Assembly: GCF_000194605.1 (NCBI RefSeq)
Contig: NC_015321.1
Coordinates: 2,294,001 to 2,358,000, forward strand
From: Fluviicola taffensis DSM 16823
GTDB taxonomy: Bacteria > Bacteroidota > Bacteroidia > Flavobacteriales_D > Crocinitomicaceae
Direction of reading: 5' to 3'
DNA length: 64,000 nt
Each line of letters opens with the position of its first letter. Position 1 is the first letter of the stretch. Position numbers and translations under genes: made by a program. Below, piece by piece: positions 54,701 to 62,384 of this stretch. The notes below the pieces were generated by a model. The model was not told where the DNA came from. It was given only the letters and a program-made list of their open reading frames with translations, and did not search any database.

Positions 54701-57038
54701 TGCTACGACATTTTGCTCGGGAGGTTCAGTTGTTTTAACCTCTTCAGCAGCAACCACTTATTTGTGGTCAACGGGAGAAACAACTCAATCCATCAGTGTT
54801 TCTGCGGGTGGTTCGTATACAGTAACTGTAGGAAACGGATCAGGATGTGTAGCTACATCTTTAGCAACAGTGATTACTGTAAATCCAGCTCCATCAATGC
54901 CAATTATTATGGCTAGTGGACCAACAACATTCTGTACAGGAGGTTCGGTAACGCTCACTTCATCATCAGCAACTGGGAATACTTGGTCTACAACTGCAAC
55001 AACACAGGCAATCACAGTTTCAACCTCAGGAACATATTCTGTAACTGTTTCTAATGGAACATGCAGCTCAACGAGTGTTGGAACAATTGTTACGGTAAAT
55101 GCCCCACCATCAGTTCCAATAATTACACCTGGAGGCCCAACAACATTTTGCGCTGGAGGATCAGTTACTTTAACATCTTCCGCTCCATCAGGAAATACTT
55201 GGTCAACAACAGAAATAACTCCTTCCATCACTGTTTCTACGAGTGGTTCGTATACTGTGAGCGTTGGTTCAGGAAGTTGTACTGCTACGAGTGCTCCAAC
55301 GATGATAACTGTTAATCCTGCTCCAGTAGCAACAATCACACCTGGGGGGCCAACTTCATTTTGTATGGGAGGATCAGTTACTTTGACAGCATCTGCAGGT
55401 ACAAGTTATTTATGGTCATCTGGAGAGACAACGCAATCTATTACAGTTTCAACTTCAGGTTCTTATACGGTTACAGTCACATCTGCTGGTTGTAGCGCAA
55501 CAAGTTCAGCAACTGTTGTAACGGTTAGTACTTCTCCAGCTGTACCAATAATTACTCCTAGTGGACCAACTACTTTCTGTTTGGGAAGTTCTGTCACATT
55601 GACTTCGTCAACTGGAGGTTCTTACCTTTGGTCGGATGGCTCAACAACGCAAGCAATTACGGTATCTAGTTCAGGATCTTATTCAGTAACGATTACAACA
55701 GGAGGATGTTCGGCTTCAAGTACACCAACTACTGTTACAGTAAATCCAACGCCACCAACACCAACAATCACTGCGGGTGGTCCAACCAATTTTTGTGCTG
55801 GTGATTCTGTTCAATTGACTTCTTCAACAGCTGCTAGTTACTTATGGTCGAATGGTGAAACAACGCAATCTATCTGGGTTCATTTAACTGGAACGTATAC
55901 GGTTACGGTTTCAAATGGAACGTGTTCTTCACAAGCATCTTTACCAACTTCAGTTACTTTAATCGATTGTAATGTTGATACGGATGGTGATGGATTGACA
56001 GATTTTGAAGAGGTTACAGATACGGGAACAGATCCAAATAACCCAGATACCGATGGTGATGGTGTTTTAGATGGGGAAGAAGTGAATGGAGTAGACGATC
56101 CGTCAACACCTTATGTTGCTACAGGAACTTCAGACCCTCTTGACCCATGTGATCCAATTAATACAAGTCCAGCTTGTGATACAGATGGAGATGGATTGAA
56201 TAATGGGGATGAAGCAACGAATGGAACAGATCCAACAAATCCAGATACCGATGGTGATGGATACACAGATGGATATGAAGTAACTAACGGATCAGATCCA
56301 TTAGATCCATGTGACCCAAATAATATGAGCGTTGCTTGTGATAGTGATGGCGATGGATTGACAAATGGCGATGAAGCTACAGCTGGTACAAATCCAAATA
56401 ATCCGGATACGGATGGAGATGGAGTATTGGATGGAGAAGAAGTTCACGGAGTTAATGATTCATCAACACCTTATACACCAACAGGAACTTCAAATCCTCT
56501 TGATCCATGCGATCCGCTACCAACAAGTGTTGCTTGTGATGGAGATGGAGATGGAGTATCAGATGATGATGAGGCTACAAATGGAACAAATCCAAATGAT
56601 CCAGACACGGATGGTGATGGAGTATTGGATGGGGAAGAAGTTTATGGAATTGATAACCCTTCAACATCGTATGTTGCAACAGGAACTTCTGATCCGCTTA
56701 ATCCATGTGATCCACTTCCAAATTCTCCCGCATGTGATTCAGGTACAGGTGGAATTGAGAGTGTTGTTGTTCCAGAAGGATTCTCGCCAAATGGAGATAA
56801 CTCCAACGAGGTATTAATCATTCCTAATTTGAGTAATTATCCAGATCATTCCTTTAAAGTGTTTAATCGATGGGGAGCTGAAGTATATAAAGCAAGTCCT
56901 TACAATAATGATTGGGATGGGACTATGCAGGGTAAAATGGCAGTTGGGAAAGATGTTTTACCAGAAGGCACATACTTCTACATCCTTCAATTAAACGCAG
57001 ATAAAATAATCAAAGGTTACATCTATTTAACACGATAA
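51729..57038 (+). CDS. Giant T9SS type B adhesin-like protein with Ig repeats and calcium-type Asp repeats
   Basis: A 1769-residue secreted protein. The signal peptide ([15 protein letters not shown]) is followed by an N-terminal beta-sandwich ([19 protein letters not shown]), a second beta-rich domain, and thrombospondin type 3-like Asp repeats ([32 protein letters not shown]). Three Ig repeats with [16 protein letters not shown] phrases and then six near-identical modules of about 70 residues ([17 protein letters not shown]...TVSNGTCS) follow. Next are four longer DTDGDGxxDGEEV calcium-type repeats and a type B sorting domain ([37 protein letters not shown]). Likely a long, Ca2+-stiffened surface fibre. 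First gene of an operon with PorP/SprF (2-base gap) and a PorE-like OmpA protein. Confidence 0.92.
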   Translation: MTNIYSNRARILMSFLFSSLFVVASLAQCPGSNTGYINAQVSLNNAAGGTDPWNNPGNALTDNNSYATMTNAALLIGGTVRSSNFLVFRNLNLNIPVNAQICGVQVEVRKLSSDNSGSNWTRDLDIRLLKNNQITGTNHANTGVNWPTSETAFTYGTNSDLWGTTLNGMEVSSNGFGVAIAAESRAAGLLLPTVISYIDAVRIRVYYFVPLSDSDNDGIQDVSDIDWDGDGVANNAELLPCTATSTLPLTAQSDPTLFYPTISGVWANMISRNTTGAGIVNFNISENYSAVTGLEVYTEQDVTAAIDQSVQVLRFSQPVSNLSFKLQDIDIAAGQFQDRITVNAYSFGQLYQLTAADYTIGSGNFNSFTGSNRFLGLVAMDNTELNGTITVNIPVLVDSVRFVYDNLDAGLGNQGYGLGEIKFCSPVASSQDFDNDGKPDWKDQDSDNDGILDLHEYQTSAGFIPPTGSDSDGDGLDNAYDVSTGGTLIVPVNTDGADSPDYIDLDSDNDGFSDQLEGNDANHNCVADFNLLNIDTDNDGLDNAYDPNNGGTTAPRQDSDNDGLPDWRENTVPTTAAAGNDQSGCGTTYTMAANVPVSGQGYWTVASGAGSFSNIHTATATVSSLNTGANTYNWIIYTDGCHSSSDQVVINQSTPISTPSAMSNGPLCEGATLNLTTSAVLNASYSWTGPNSFTSSLQNPSISAITAAGAGTYNVTVSVAGCSSAAGSTSVTINPAPIAPAASSNSPVCNGSSINLTTPGIIGATYLWSGPNGFSSTLQNPTIGSVNSIHAGTYSLQITVSGCPSITSSTTNVIVNPIPTGATASSNSPVCQNGSINLAATTVSGATYSWTGPNSFSSTDQNPIIPNAQAVNAGSYSVTTIVNGCSSTASATSVVINPSATIALGTVSNPTTCSSTDGSIQVTGSATGNLIWTGTSSGSQMGVTLPATIPNLGSGSYNISLVLASGCSSNILAQTLSGPSAPATPTITPGGATTFCSGGSVVLTSSAATTYLWSTGETTQSISVSAGGSYTVTVGNGSGCVATSLATVITVNPAPSMPIIMASGPTTFCTGGSVTLTSSSATGNTWSTTATTQAITVSTSGTYSVTVSNGTCSSTSVGTIVTVNAPPSVPIITPGGPTTFCAGGSVTLTSSAPSGNTWSTTEITPSITVSTSGSYTVSVGSGSCTATSAPTMITVNPAPVATITPGGPTSFCMGGSVTLTASAGTSYLWSSGETTQSITVSTSGSYTVTVTSAGCSATSSATVVTVSTSPAVPIITPSGPTTFCLGSSVTLTSSTGGSYLWSDGSTTQAITVSSSGSYSVTITTGGCSASSTPTTVTVNPTPPTPTITAGGPTNFCAGDSVQLTSSTAASYLWSNGETTQSIWVHLTGTYTVTVSNGTCSSQASLPTSVTLIDCNVDTDGDGLTDFEEVTDTGTDPNNPDTDGDGVLDGEEVNGVDDPSTPYVATGTSDPLDPCDPINTSPACDTDGDGLNNGDEATNGTDPTNPDTDGDGYTDGYEVTNGSDPLDPCDPNNMSVACDSDGDGLTNGDEATAGTNPNNPDTDGDGVLDGEEVHGVNDSSTPYTPTGTSNPLDPCDPLPTSVACDGDGDGVSDDDEATNGTNPNDPDTDGDGVLDGEEVYGIDNPSTSYVATGTSDPLNPCDPLPNSPACDSGTGGIESVVVPEGFSPNGDNSNEVLIIPNLSNYPDHSFKVFNRWGAEVYKASPYNNDWDGTMQGKMAVGKDVLPEGTYFYILQLNADKIIKGYIYLTR
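54680..56750 (+). repeat. Intragenic tandem repeats: six Ig-type units then four Asp-rich units
   Basis: 54680-55965 encodes six units of about 210 bases sharing CCAACAACATTTTG-like and GGAGGATCAGTTACTTTGAC-like phrases at the DNA level. 55970-56750 encodes four units of about 190 bases that repeat GATACGGATGGTGATGG and GGAGTATTGGATGG phrases. DNA-level similarity indicates recent unit duplication or homogenisation. Confidence 0.8.
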
Positions 57039-57040
57039 CC

Positions 57041-57973
57041 ATGAATAAGAGATTTATATTACTAGCATTGATTGTTTTAGGTTTTAATCAATTACATGCA
57101 CAACAGGAAGCAGCATATACACATTACATGTATAACACATTAGTCATAAATCCTGCCTACGCAGGAAGTAGAGATGCGCTAACTTTCACAGCATTGGGGA
57201 GATTCCAATGGGTTGGTTTTAAAGGAGCTCCAACTACACAAACATTTACTGTTCATACACCAATTGCCAAAAAAAATATTGGTCTTGGTTTGAGTTTTAC
57301 AAATGATAAAATTGGACCTACAAACAATACTTCGGTGGATGTAGATTTTGCATACAGGTTGAAATTATCCAGCAAAGCAAGGTTGTGTTTTGGGATCAAT
57401 GGTGGATTTAATAGCTTTTCAGCGAATGTGAATTCTTTGACCTTGGCAGATCCGACGGATGCGGCATTTATGGAAAATAGGAGAGGAAAAATGCTTCCAA
57501 GTCTTGGGGCAGGAATTTACTTTCAACTACCTAATTTTTATTTAGGAGCTTCGGCTCCTTCCATTCTGGAGAATAATCTTTTTGCAACTGGGAGTAACAA
57601 TTCAATGTCTATTTCTAAAGAGAGAAGACATTACTACATCATCGCAGGTGCTATTTTCACGATTTCTCCTTCTGTAAAATTTAAGCCTACAGTGCTTGGT
57701 AAGATTGTGCAAAACGCTCCTTTCCAATTGGATGTAACGGGAACGTTTATCTTAAGAGATTTGATAGATCTTGGAGTCATGTATCGCACTGGAGATGGAG
57801 TAGGAGCATTATTGGGTGTCCATATTTCAAAACAACTCTTATTTGGTTATTCGTTTGACTGGTCAACTGGTGTGCGAACTGGAAAATTCAATGGAGGAAG
57901 TCATGAAGTAATGCTTCGATATGATTTACTCTTTAATAATGATGGAAAAATTAAATCACCTAGATATTTCTAA
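57041..57973 (+). CDS. PorP/SprF-family outer-membrane protein
   Basis: A 310-residue member with signal peptide (MNKRFILLALIVLGFNQLHAQ) and the canonical family opening EAAYTHYMYNTLVINPAYAGSR, then WVGFKGAPTTQTFTVHTPI, GLGLSFTNDKIGPTN and a regular strand pattern ending GSHEVMLRYDLLF. It begins 2 bases after the stop of the 1769-residue adhesin-like gene and ends 2 bases before the OmpA-family gene. The expected role is T9SS-dependent export or anchoring of the upstream cargo, as SprF does for SprB. It is much closer to the standard PorP/SprF form than the paralogue at 37612-38658. Confidence 0.94.
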   Translation: MNKRFILLALIVLGFNQLHAQQEAAYTHYMYNTLVINPAYAGSRDALTFTALGRFQWVGFKGAPTTQTFTVHTPIAKKNIGLGLSFTNDKIGPTNNTSVDVDFAYRLKLSSKARLCFGINGGFNSFSANVNSLTLADPTDAAFMENRRGKMLPSLGAGIYFQLPNFYLGASAPSILENNLFATGSNNSMSISKERRHYYIIAGAIFTISPSVKFKPTVLGKIVQNAPFQLDVTGTFILRDLIDLGVMYRTGDGVGALLGVHISKQLLFGYSFDWSTGVRTGKFNGGSHEVMLRYDLLFNNDGKIKSPRYF

Positions 57974-57975
57974 AA

Positions 57976-60180
57976 ATGAAAAAAACAATACTATTTGCTG
58001 CTTCATGCTTACTAATAAGTTGGGTATCAGCACAGGAAAAAAATGAAGTGATTGGAACAACTCAATTGAGCGATTACGATTACTATGCGTCTGTTAATTC
58101 CCTTGAAAAGGTAAAAGATAAAGATGCTGGAGTACTTCGAAAATTGGCAGTGGGGTATGATATGATTGGTAATTATCCGAATGCGGAAGCTTGTTACGCA
58201 ACGCTTTGTAAGCGACAAGATCGTATTCCGAATGATCATCTGGAATATGCGCGTAGCTTGATGAAGAGTCAAAAATATAAGGAAGCAGAGGCACAATTGA
58301 AGATCTATTCTCAATTGAATCCGAAAGATAGTGAAATGGATCGTTTTGAATTATTGAACGAATCATTGGAAAAATACTCCGCTCAGGCAGCTACGATTAA
58401 AGTCCAAAATGCTCCGTTCAATACTGAGCAGGCGGATTTTGGCCCAGTAATCTACAATGGGAAATTGCTTTTTACTTCTTCCAGGAGAAAAAGTGAAGCT
58501 GTGAATCGTACCTGGCTCGGAAACCACTTGTCTTTCCTGGATTTGTATGTGGCAGATATCAATCCGTCGAATAATGACGTGACAAATATCCAACCGATTC
58601 CAAGTAAAAAGGTCAACAAGAAATACCACGAAGGTCCAGTAGCATTTTCTCCAGATGGAAAACAGGCGTATATCACCCGAAATAATTATGGGGATAAATC
58701 TATTGATGGAACCCGCCATTTCGCTTTGTATGTTTCCAATCTAGTAGGAGGAACCTGGTCTGAGCCTGAACCGGTCGTATTTAATAGCAACGATTACAGC
58801 GTGGGACATGCAACGTTTTCTCCAGATGGAAAAACGCTGTTTTTTGCTTCAGATATGCCTGGAGGAAAAGGCGGTGTGGATATTTACCGTTCCCGTTGGC
58901 AGGATGGAAATTGGTCAATCCCAGAAAATATGGCTTCAATCAATACCAGTAGTAACGAGATGTTTCCCTTCTTGCATGAATCAGGAGTTTTCTTTTTCTG
59001 TTCCGAAGGTTATCCCGGATACGGAGGATTGGATGTATTTATAGGACAGTACAAGGACGATGATTTTAGACAACTCCGAAATGTGGGGGCCCCTTTTAAT
59101 TCTTCTGGGGATGATTTTTCGGTTTGGATGAACAAAGATGGACTTACCGGAATGATCTCTTCAAACAGAGCAGGAGGAAAAGGAAATGATGATTTGTATA
59201 CCTTTTCGATGGAGAAACCCTTTGCTTTCGCACGTAATATTCATGTTTTAGCCAAAGATGAGAAAGGAAATAAACTGCCAGGTGTATTGATCAAAGTAAA
59301 AGATACTTCTGGAAAAGAATTGACAACACTCACTACCGATGCGAATGCAGAAGCAATTTATGAAAGTTCAGAAATAGGAGTTTTCAATTTTGATGGAATG
59401 AAAAAAGACTATTTCGAGTCACAAGGAAGAGCAGTTCTAACTGATGACTCACCAGAATCACTCAATACAGAACTGGTATTGGAGAAGGATCCAGGCTTCA
59501 TGCTTTTGGTGCAAGTGCTAGACAAGAAATCAAGTACTGTTCTGGATAGTGTGAAAGTGACACTCATAAATAATATGACAGGTAAGGAAGAAGGCGTTTT
59601 CTATACGAATAAGGATGGTCAGATTAAACGACCGATTTACGACAAAAAGTTAAACGACCGCGTTTCCTACAACATCCGATTGGAGAAAAAGGGATATTTG
59701 CCGAAAGGAACGACTTACAATAAAGAGTTAACGGTTCCAGGGGTTTACGATGTGGCGAAAGACCTTTCCTTAAAGCTGGAAAAAATGGAAGTAGGAACCG
59801 ATCTGGCGAAAGCAATTGATTTAAAACCTATTTACTTTGATTTGGCGAAATACGATATTCGACCAGATGCAGCAGTGGAATTGGATAAGATTGTGGCAAT
59901 TATGAATGAATTTCCAACGATGGTGATTGAGCTTGGTTCCCATACGGATTGTAGAGGAACGGCACTTAAGAACTTGGAACTTTCCCAGAAACGGGCAGAT
60001 GCTTCGGCAAACTATATCAAATCAAAAATTAAAGATCCGTACCGCATTGCAGGAAAAGGATACGGAGAAACAAAAATATTGAATGGTTGTAGTTGTGAAG
60101 GACCAAAAAAACAACCAAAATATACGGAGGCACAACATTCCGTGAATCGTAGAACAGAATTTCTGGTCGTGAAGATTTAA
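57976..60180 (+). CDS. PorE-like periplasmic OmpA-family protein (TPR, PD40, CarbD, OmpA)
   Basis: A 734-residue protein with signal peptide (TILFAASCLLISWVSAQ). It has the domain order of PorE-type T9SS accessory proteins. A short TPR region (about 30-120; ARSLMKSQKYKEAEAQLKIY) is followed by PD40/WD40-type beta-propeller blades (HEGPVAFSPDGKQAYITRN, GHATFSPDGKTLFFASDMPGGKGGVDIY), a carboxypeptidase regulatory-like beta domain (LPGVLIKVKDTSGKELTTL), and a C-terminal OmpA domain (IYFDLAKYDIRPDAAVELDK, ELGSHTDCRGTALKNLELSQ, KRADASANYI) that binds peptidoglycan through the conserved Asp and Arg. It would tie the outer-membrane PorP/SprF partner to the cell wall. Last gene of the operon; a strong terminator follows. 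Confidence 0.92.
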   Translation: MKKTILFAASCLLISWVSAQEKNEVIGTTQLSDYDYYASVNSLEKVKDKDAGVLRKLAVGYDMIGNYPNAEACYATLCKRQDRIPNDHLEYARSLMKSQKYKEAEAQLKIYSQLNPKDSEMDRFELLNESLEKYSAQAATIKVQNAPFNTEQADFGPVIYNGKLLFTSSRRKSEAVNRTWLGNHLSFLDLYVADINPSNNDVTNIQPIPSKKVNKKYHEGPVAFSPDGKQAYITRNNYGDKSIDGTRHFALYVSNLVGGTWSEPEPVVFNSNDYSVGHATFSPDGKTLFFASDMPGGKGGVDIYRSRWQDGNWSIPENMASINTSSNEMFPFLHESGVFFFCSEGYPGYGGLDVFIGQYKDDDFRQLRNVGAPFNSSGDDFSVWMNKDGLTGMISSNRAGGKGNDDLYTFSMEKPFAFARNIHVLAKDEKGNKLPGVLIKVKDTSGKELTTLTTDANAEAIYESSEIGVFNFDGMKKDYFESQGRAVLTDDSPESLNTELVLEKDPGFMLLVQVLDKKSSTVLDSVKVTLINNMTGKEEGVFYTNKDGQIKRPIYDKKLNDRVSYNIRLEKKGYLPKGTTYNKELTVPGVYDVAKDLSLKLEKMEVGTDLAKAIDLKPIYFDLAKYDIRPDAAVELDKIVAIMNEFPTMVIELGSHTDCRGTALKNLELSQKRADASANYIKSKIKDPYRIAGKGYGETKILNGCSCEGPKKQPKYTEAQHSVNRRTEFLVVKI

Positions 60181-60206
60181 TGCTTTTACCAATTTTGAAG
60201 AAAACT

Positions 60207-60240
60207 AAAAAGGCATTTGTCAACTGACGAATGCCTTTTT
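60207..60240 (+). terminator. Intrinsic terminator of the adhesin - PorP - PorE-like operon
   Basis: A 15-bp stem AAAAAGGCATTTGTC / GACGAATGCCTTTTT with one G-U pair and a 4-base loop, 26 bases after the stop. Confidence 0.9.
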
Positions 60241-60324
60241 AGTATTAGTTTAAATGGGATTGTTTTTTGACTTAATACTGGATTAAACCAGGAGAGTTAT
60301 CTTTACCATCAAAATCAGTACATC

Positions 60325-60807
60325 ATGAACAAAGCAATTGCATTCGCAATCGTTGCAACGATTGGTTGCACCACATTTGTTTCTGCGCAGAGCGGAACAA
60401 CAACTTCAACAACGGCTGTTCCTGCCGGAAAGGATCGCATTAGCCTTGCTGCTATTGAAATCAACGCTACGATGGTTGTACCCGTAGGAGTAAAAGCGAT
60501 CGAAGAAACGTACAGCTATTACATTTCTGGAGCCAATTTTGTCATTTCTGTAGAGTCTGCATATGATATGACGCTCGAGAAATTGAAAGCGGAAATCGCT
60601 TCAAATCCTGACAAAAAGCTTGTTTCGACGAAAGCACATTCAGTAATTTACATGGAAAAGATGATGGGTAGAGAGATGGCGCATTTCGAATCGTATGTTG
60701 AGATAGACGGAAAACTATACCGCTTCTACGACAAACGTGTTACGCCTCTGACAATCGAGCAAGTAACGCCATTATGTGAAGCTGTTGAAACAATTCAACC
60801 GTTGTAG
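60325..60807 (+). CDS. Small exported protein of unknown function
   Basis: 160 residues with signal peptide (MNKAIAFAIVATIGCTTFVSAQ) and a short Thr/Ser-rich linker (SGTTTSTTAVP). A compact domain follows with alternating strands and helices (AIEETYSYYISGANFVISVE, YDMTLEKLKAEIASNP, SYVEIDGKLYRFYDKR). There is no lipobox and no T9SS sorting domain, so it is probably a free periplasmic protein. The family is not recognised. Its GC content looks slightly higher than that of neighbouring cargo genes. It is flanked by terminators on both sides, so it is its own transcription unit, with TATCTTTA about 26 bases upstream as a near-consensus -7 box. Confidence 0.75.
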   Translation: MNKAIAFAIVATIGCTTFVSAQSGTTTSTTAVPAGKDRISLAAIEINATMVVPVGVKAIEETYSYYISGANFVISVESAYDMTLEKLKAEIASNPDKKLVSTKAHSVIYMEKMMGREMAHFESYVEIDGKLYRFYDKRVTPLTIEQVTPLCEAVETIQPL

Positions 60808-60839
60808 TAATCAGCTATAAATCCTTCGTTCGATAAAAC

Positions 60840-60874
60840 AAAATGGGCTGTCTACTTTTAGACATCCCATTTTT
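60840..60874. terminator. Bidirectional intrinsic terminator
   Basis: AAAATGGG-C-TGTCTA pairs with TAGACA-T-CCCATTTT around a 4-base loop, with A-rich and T-rich flanks (AAAAC.../...GTTTT) on both sides. It serves the convergent genes at 60325-60807 and 60895-62184. Confidence 0.85.
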
Positions 60875-60894
60875 GTTTTATTTTTTGAATTCCC

Positions 60895-62184
60895 TTATTT
60901 CACCATGATTTTTGATTGTATTTTTCTTTTTGTGGATTCGATTTCTAAAAAATACAATCCTTTAGATAAATCATTGCTTGAAAAATTTATTTTTTGATTT
61001 GCAGATAGAGGAAGTTCAGAGATGAGATTTCCAGACATATCAAATAAACGAACCGAAGTTACTTCCCCATTTAGTGTACTTAGATCAATAGTGCATTCCG
61101 TTTCCATAGGATTAGGATAAATACTAATAATTCCTTCAGGAATAGATTCAATTCCCAATTGACTATCAAAAGTTTCAAAATCGAAATAATCCTTGCGTGT
61201 GTGAAAGATCGTAGACGAACTGTCGGTAGCATATAGATTGGTTTGTTGAGTTAGATAATCGTTTTGATCGTATGTATAGGTATTTTCAAATTTATCCAAG
61301 AAATTCGAACTCCAATTATTAGTTACATTGTCCCAGGGTTCAATGACATCAAGAGTTAGATTTTGAAAAGAATCAAACTCAATGATGCGTCTGAAGCTGA
61401 TTTCATAATTATTCGAGATATAATATTCACAGACATTCGTATTGCTTCCATTTAGACCATATGAATATGTTTCGCGATATTCTTCGTCCCAATTCATGGT
61501 AGTGCTATTCCAAAGAAATACGTTACATGTTGCCAGCGTATTGTCCGGATTATATGTTTTTATGAATTTTCTATAGTAAACAAATTGACTCCCACTCCAA
61601 TTGGAAATGATTTGTTGAGTCATGTTATTGTTGTTATCATAAACGATATCAGAAAACTTTTGGTTTTCACGATATTCGATTACATTATCAATATATGCGA
61701 ATTCAATTTTCTCTGTAATTTGATTAGAAGAGTTGTATTGATAAACATATTTGTATCCATAATAGATTTCCCAGTTTCCGGCATTGTAAATCGATCGCTC
61801 ATGCAGTGTTTCATCGAAATGATCATTATAGGTAATTTGTGCTTTATTAGCTGGTTTCCATGTAATGGCTAAAGGATCGTAAATATCCCGTGTTTCACTA
61901 GTTAACTGGAACAGGTAGTCGTAGTTATGAAAGGTCCTTTCGGTATAATTTCCATTTGTCTGGCTGATGCTGCTTGTTACCTGCCCCTGCACATTATATT
62001 GGTATTCCGTTGAGTCAATAAATGCCCAGGCAGATCCGTTCCGCTCATAATTGTGCGATTTATGTGGTCTGTGAACGTTGATCTTGTTAGTGTTGTTCCC
62101 GGAAGGTTTTTTTGCACCGTCTTGTGCAAACTGGCTGAATCCGATTGCGGTGATGGAAAGAAGAGTAAGAAGAAGTTGTTTCAT
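60895..62184 (-). CDS. T9SS type A cargo protein with YD/RHS-like body
   Basis: A 429-residue secreted protein with signal peptide (MKQLLLTLLSITAIGFSQFAQ). The body repeats short units of the form YNVQGQVTSS, YNSSNQITEK, YDNNNNMTQQ, YNPDNTLATC and YDQNDYLTQQ, resembling YD/RHS repeats. It ends with a type A sorting domain (GIISIYPNPMETECTIDLST, DMSGNLISELP, GLYFLEIESTKR). Unlike true RHS toxins it is short and has no toxin tip, because the sorting domain follows directly. TACTTTTA 29 bases upstream is a near-consensus -7 box. Convergent with the small exported protein gene. Confidence 0.88.
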   Translation of the reverse strand: MKQLLLTLLSITAIGFSQFAQDGAKKPSGNNTNKINVHRPHKSHNYERNGSAWAFIDSTEYQYNVQGQVTSSISQTNGNYTERTFHNYDYLFQLTSETRDIYDPLAITWKPANKAQITYNDHFDETLHERSIYNAGNWEIYYGYKYVYQYNSSNQITEKIEFAYIDNVIEYRENQKFSDIVYDNNNNMTQQIISNWSGSQFVYYRKFIKTYNPDNTLATCNVFLWNSTTMNWDEEYRETYSYGLNGSNTNVCEYYISNNYEISFRRIIEFDSFQNLTLDVIEPWDNVTNNWSSNFLDKFENTYTYDQNDYLTQQTNLYATDSSSTIFHTRKDYFDFETFDSQLGIESIPEGIISIYPNPMETECTIDLSTLNGEVTSVRLFDMSGNLISELPLSANQKINFSSNDLSKGLYFLEIESTKRKIQSKIMVK

Positions 62185-62269
62185 TTCGTTTTATTAAGTG
62201 ATTTTGAAGGTGTAAAAGTAGCGAATTTGAATCAAAACGGCGAATCAAAGAATGAGAGCTTTTTTATTG

Positions 62270-62340
62270 AACCGCAAAGGGAAAAAGAAAAGAAGAATAG
62301 AGAGTATTTTAATCCTTAGCGCCCTTCTTTCTTTGCGGTT
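62270..62340. repeat. Inverted short-word repeat (ACCGCAAAG family) beyond uvrA
   Basis: AACCGCAAAG (62270-62279) and CTTTGCGGTT (62331-62340) are exact complements, with an A/G-rich extension of the left arm facing a CTTCTTT extension of the right. It lies between the uvrA terminator and the upstream region of the type A cargo gene, in the same style as the arrays at 13074, 34123 and 50439. Confidence 0.75.
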
Positions 62341-62357
62341 AAAATTTTACCTGCACG

Positions 62358-62384
62358 AAAAAAGGCGCTACCAGCGCCTTTTCT
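62358..62384 (-). terminator. Intrinsic terminator of uvrA
   Basis: AAAAGGCGCT-ACC-AGCGCCTTTT is a perfect stem with a 3-base loop abutting the uvrA stop codon; T runs occur on both strands. Confidence 0.9.

Noticed and set aside
54785-55339. 184-residue open frame on the minus strand
   Set aside because: It lies wholly opposite the six Ig repeats of the adhesin-like gene. Its low-complexity valine-rich sequence mirrors the repeats, so it is a shadow frame.
56365-56817. 150-residue plus-strand frame rich in Met, Gln and Ile
   Set aside because: It is an alternate frame of the GATGGTGATGG-type Asp repeats, with no protein-like composition.
58363-58719. 118-residue minus-strand frame
   Set aside because: Opposite the PD40 part of the PorE-like gene; no family features, no promoter box or ribosome signal.
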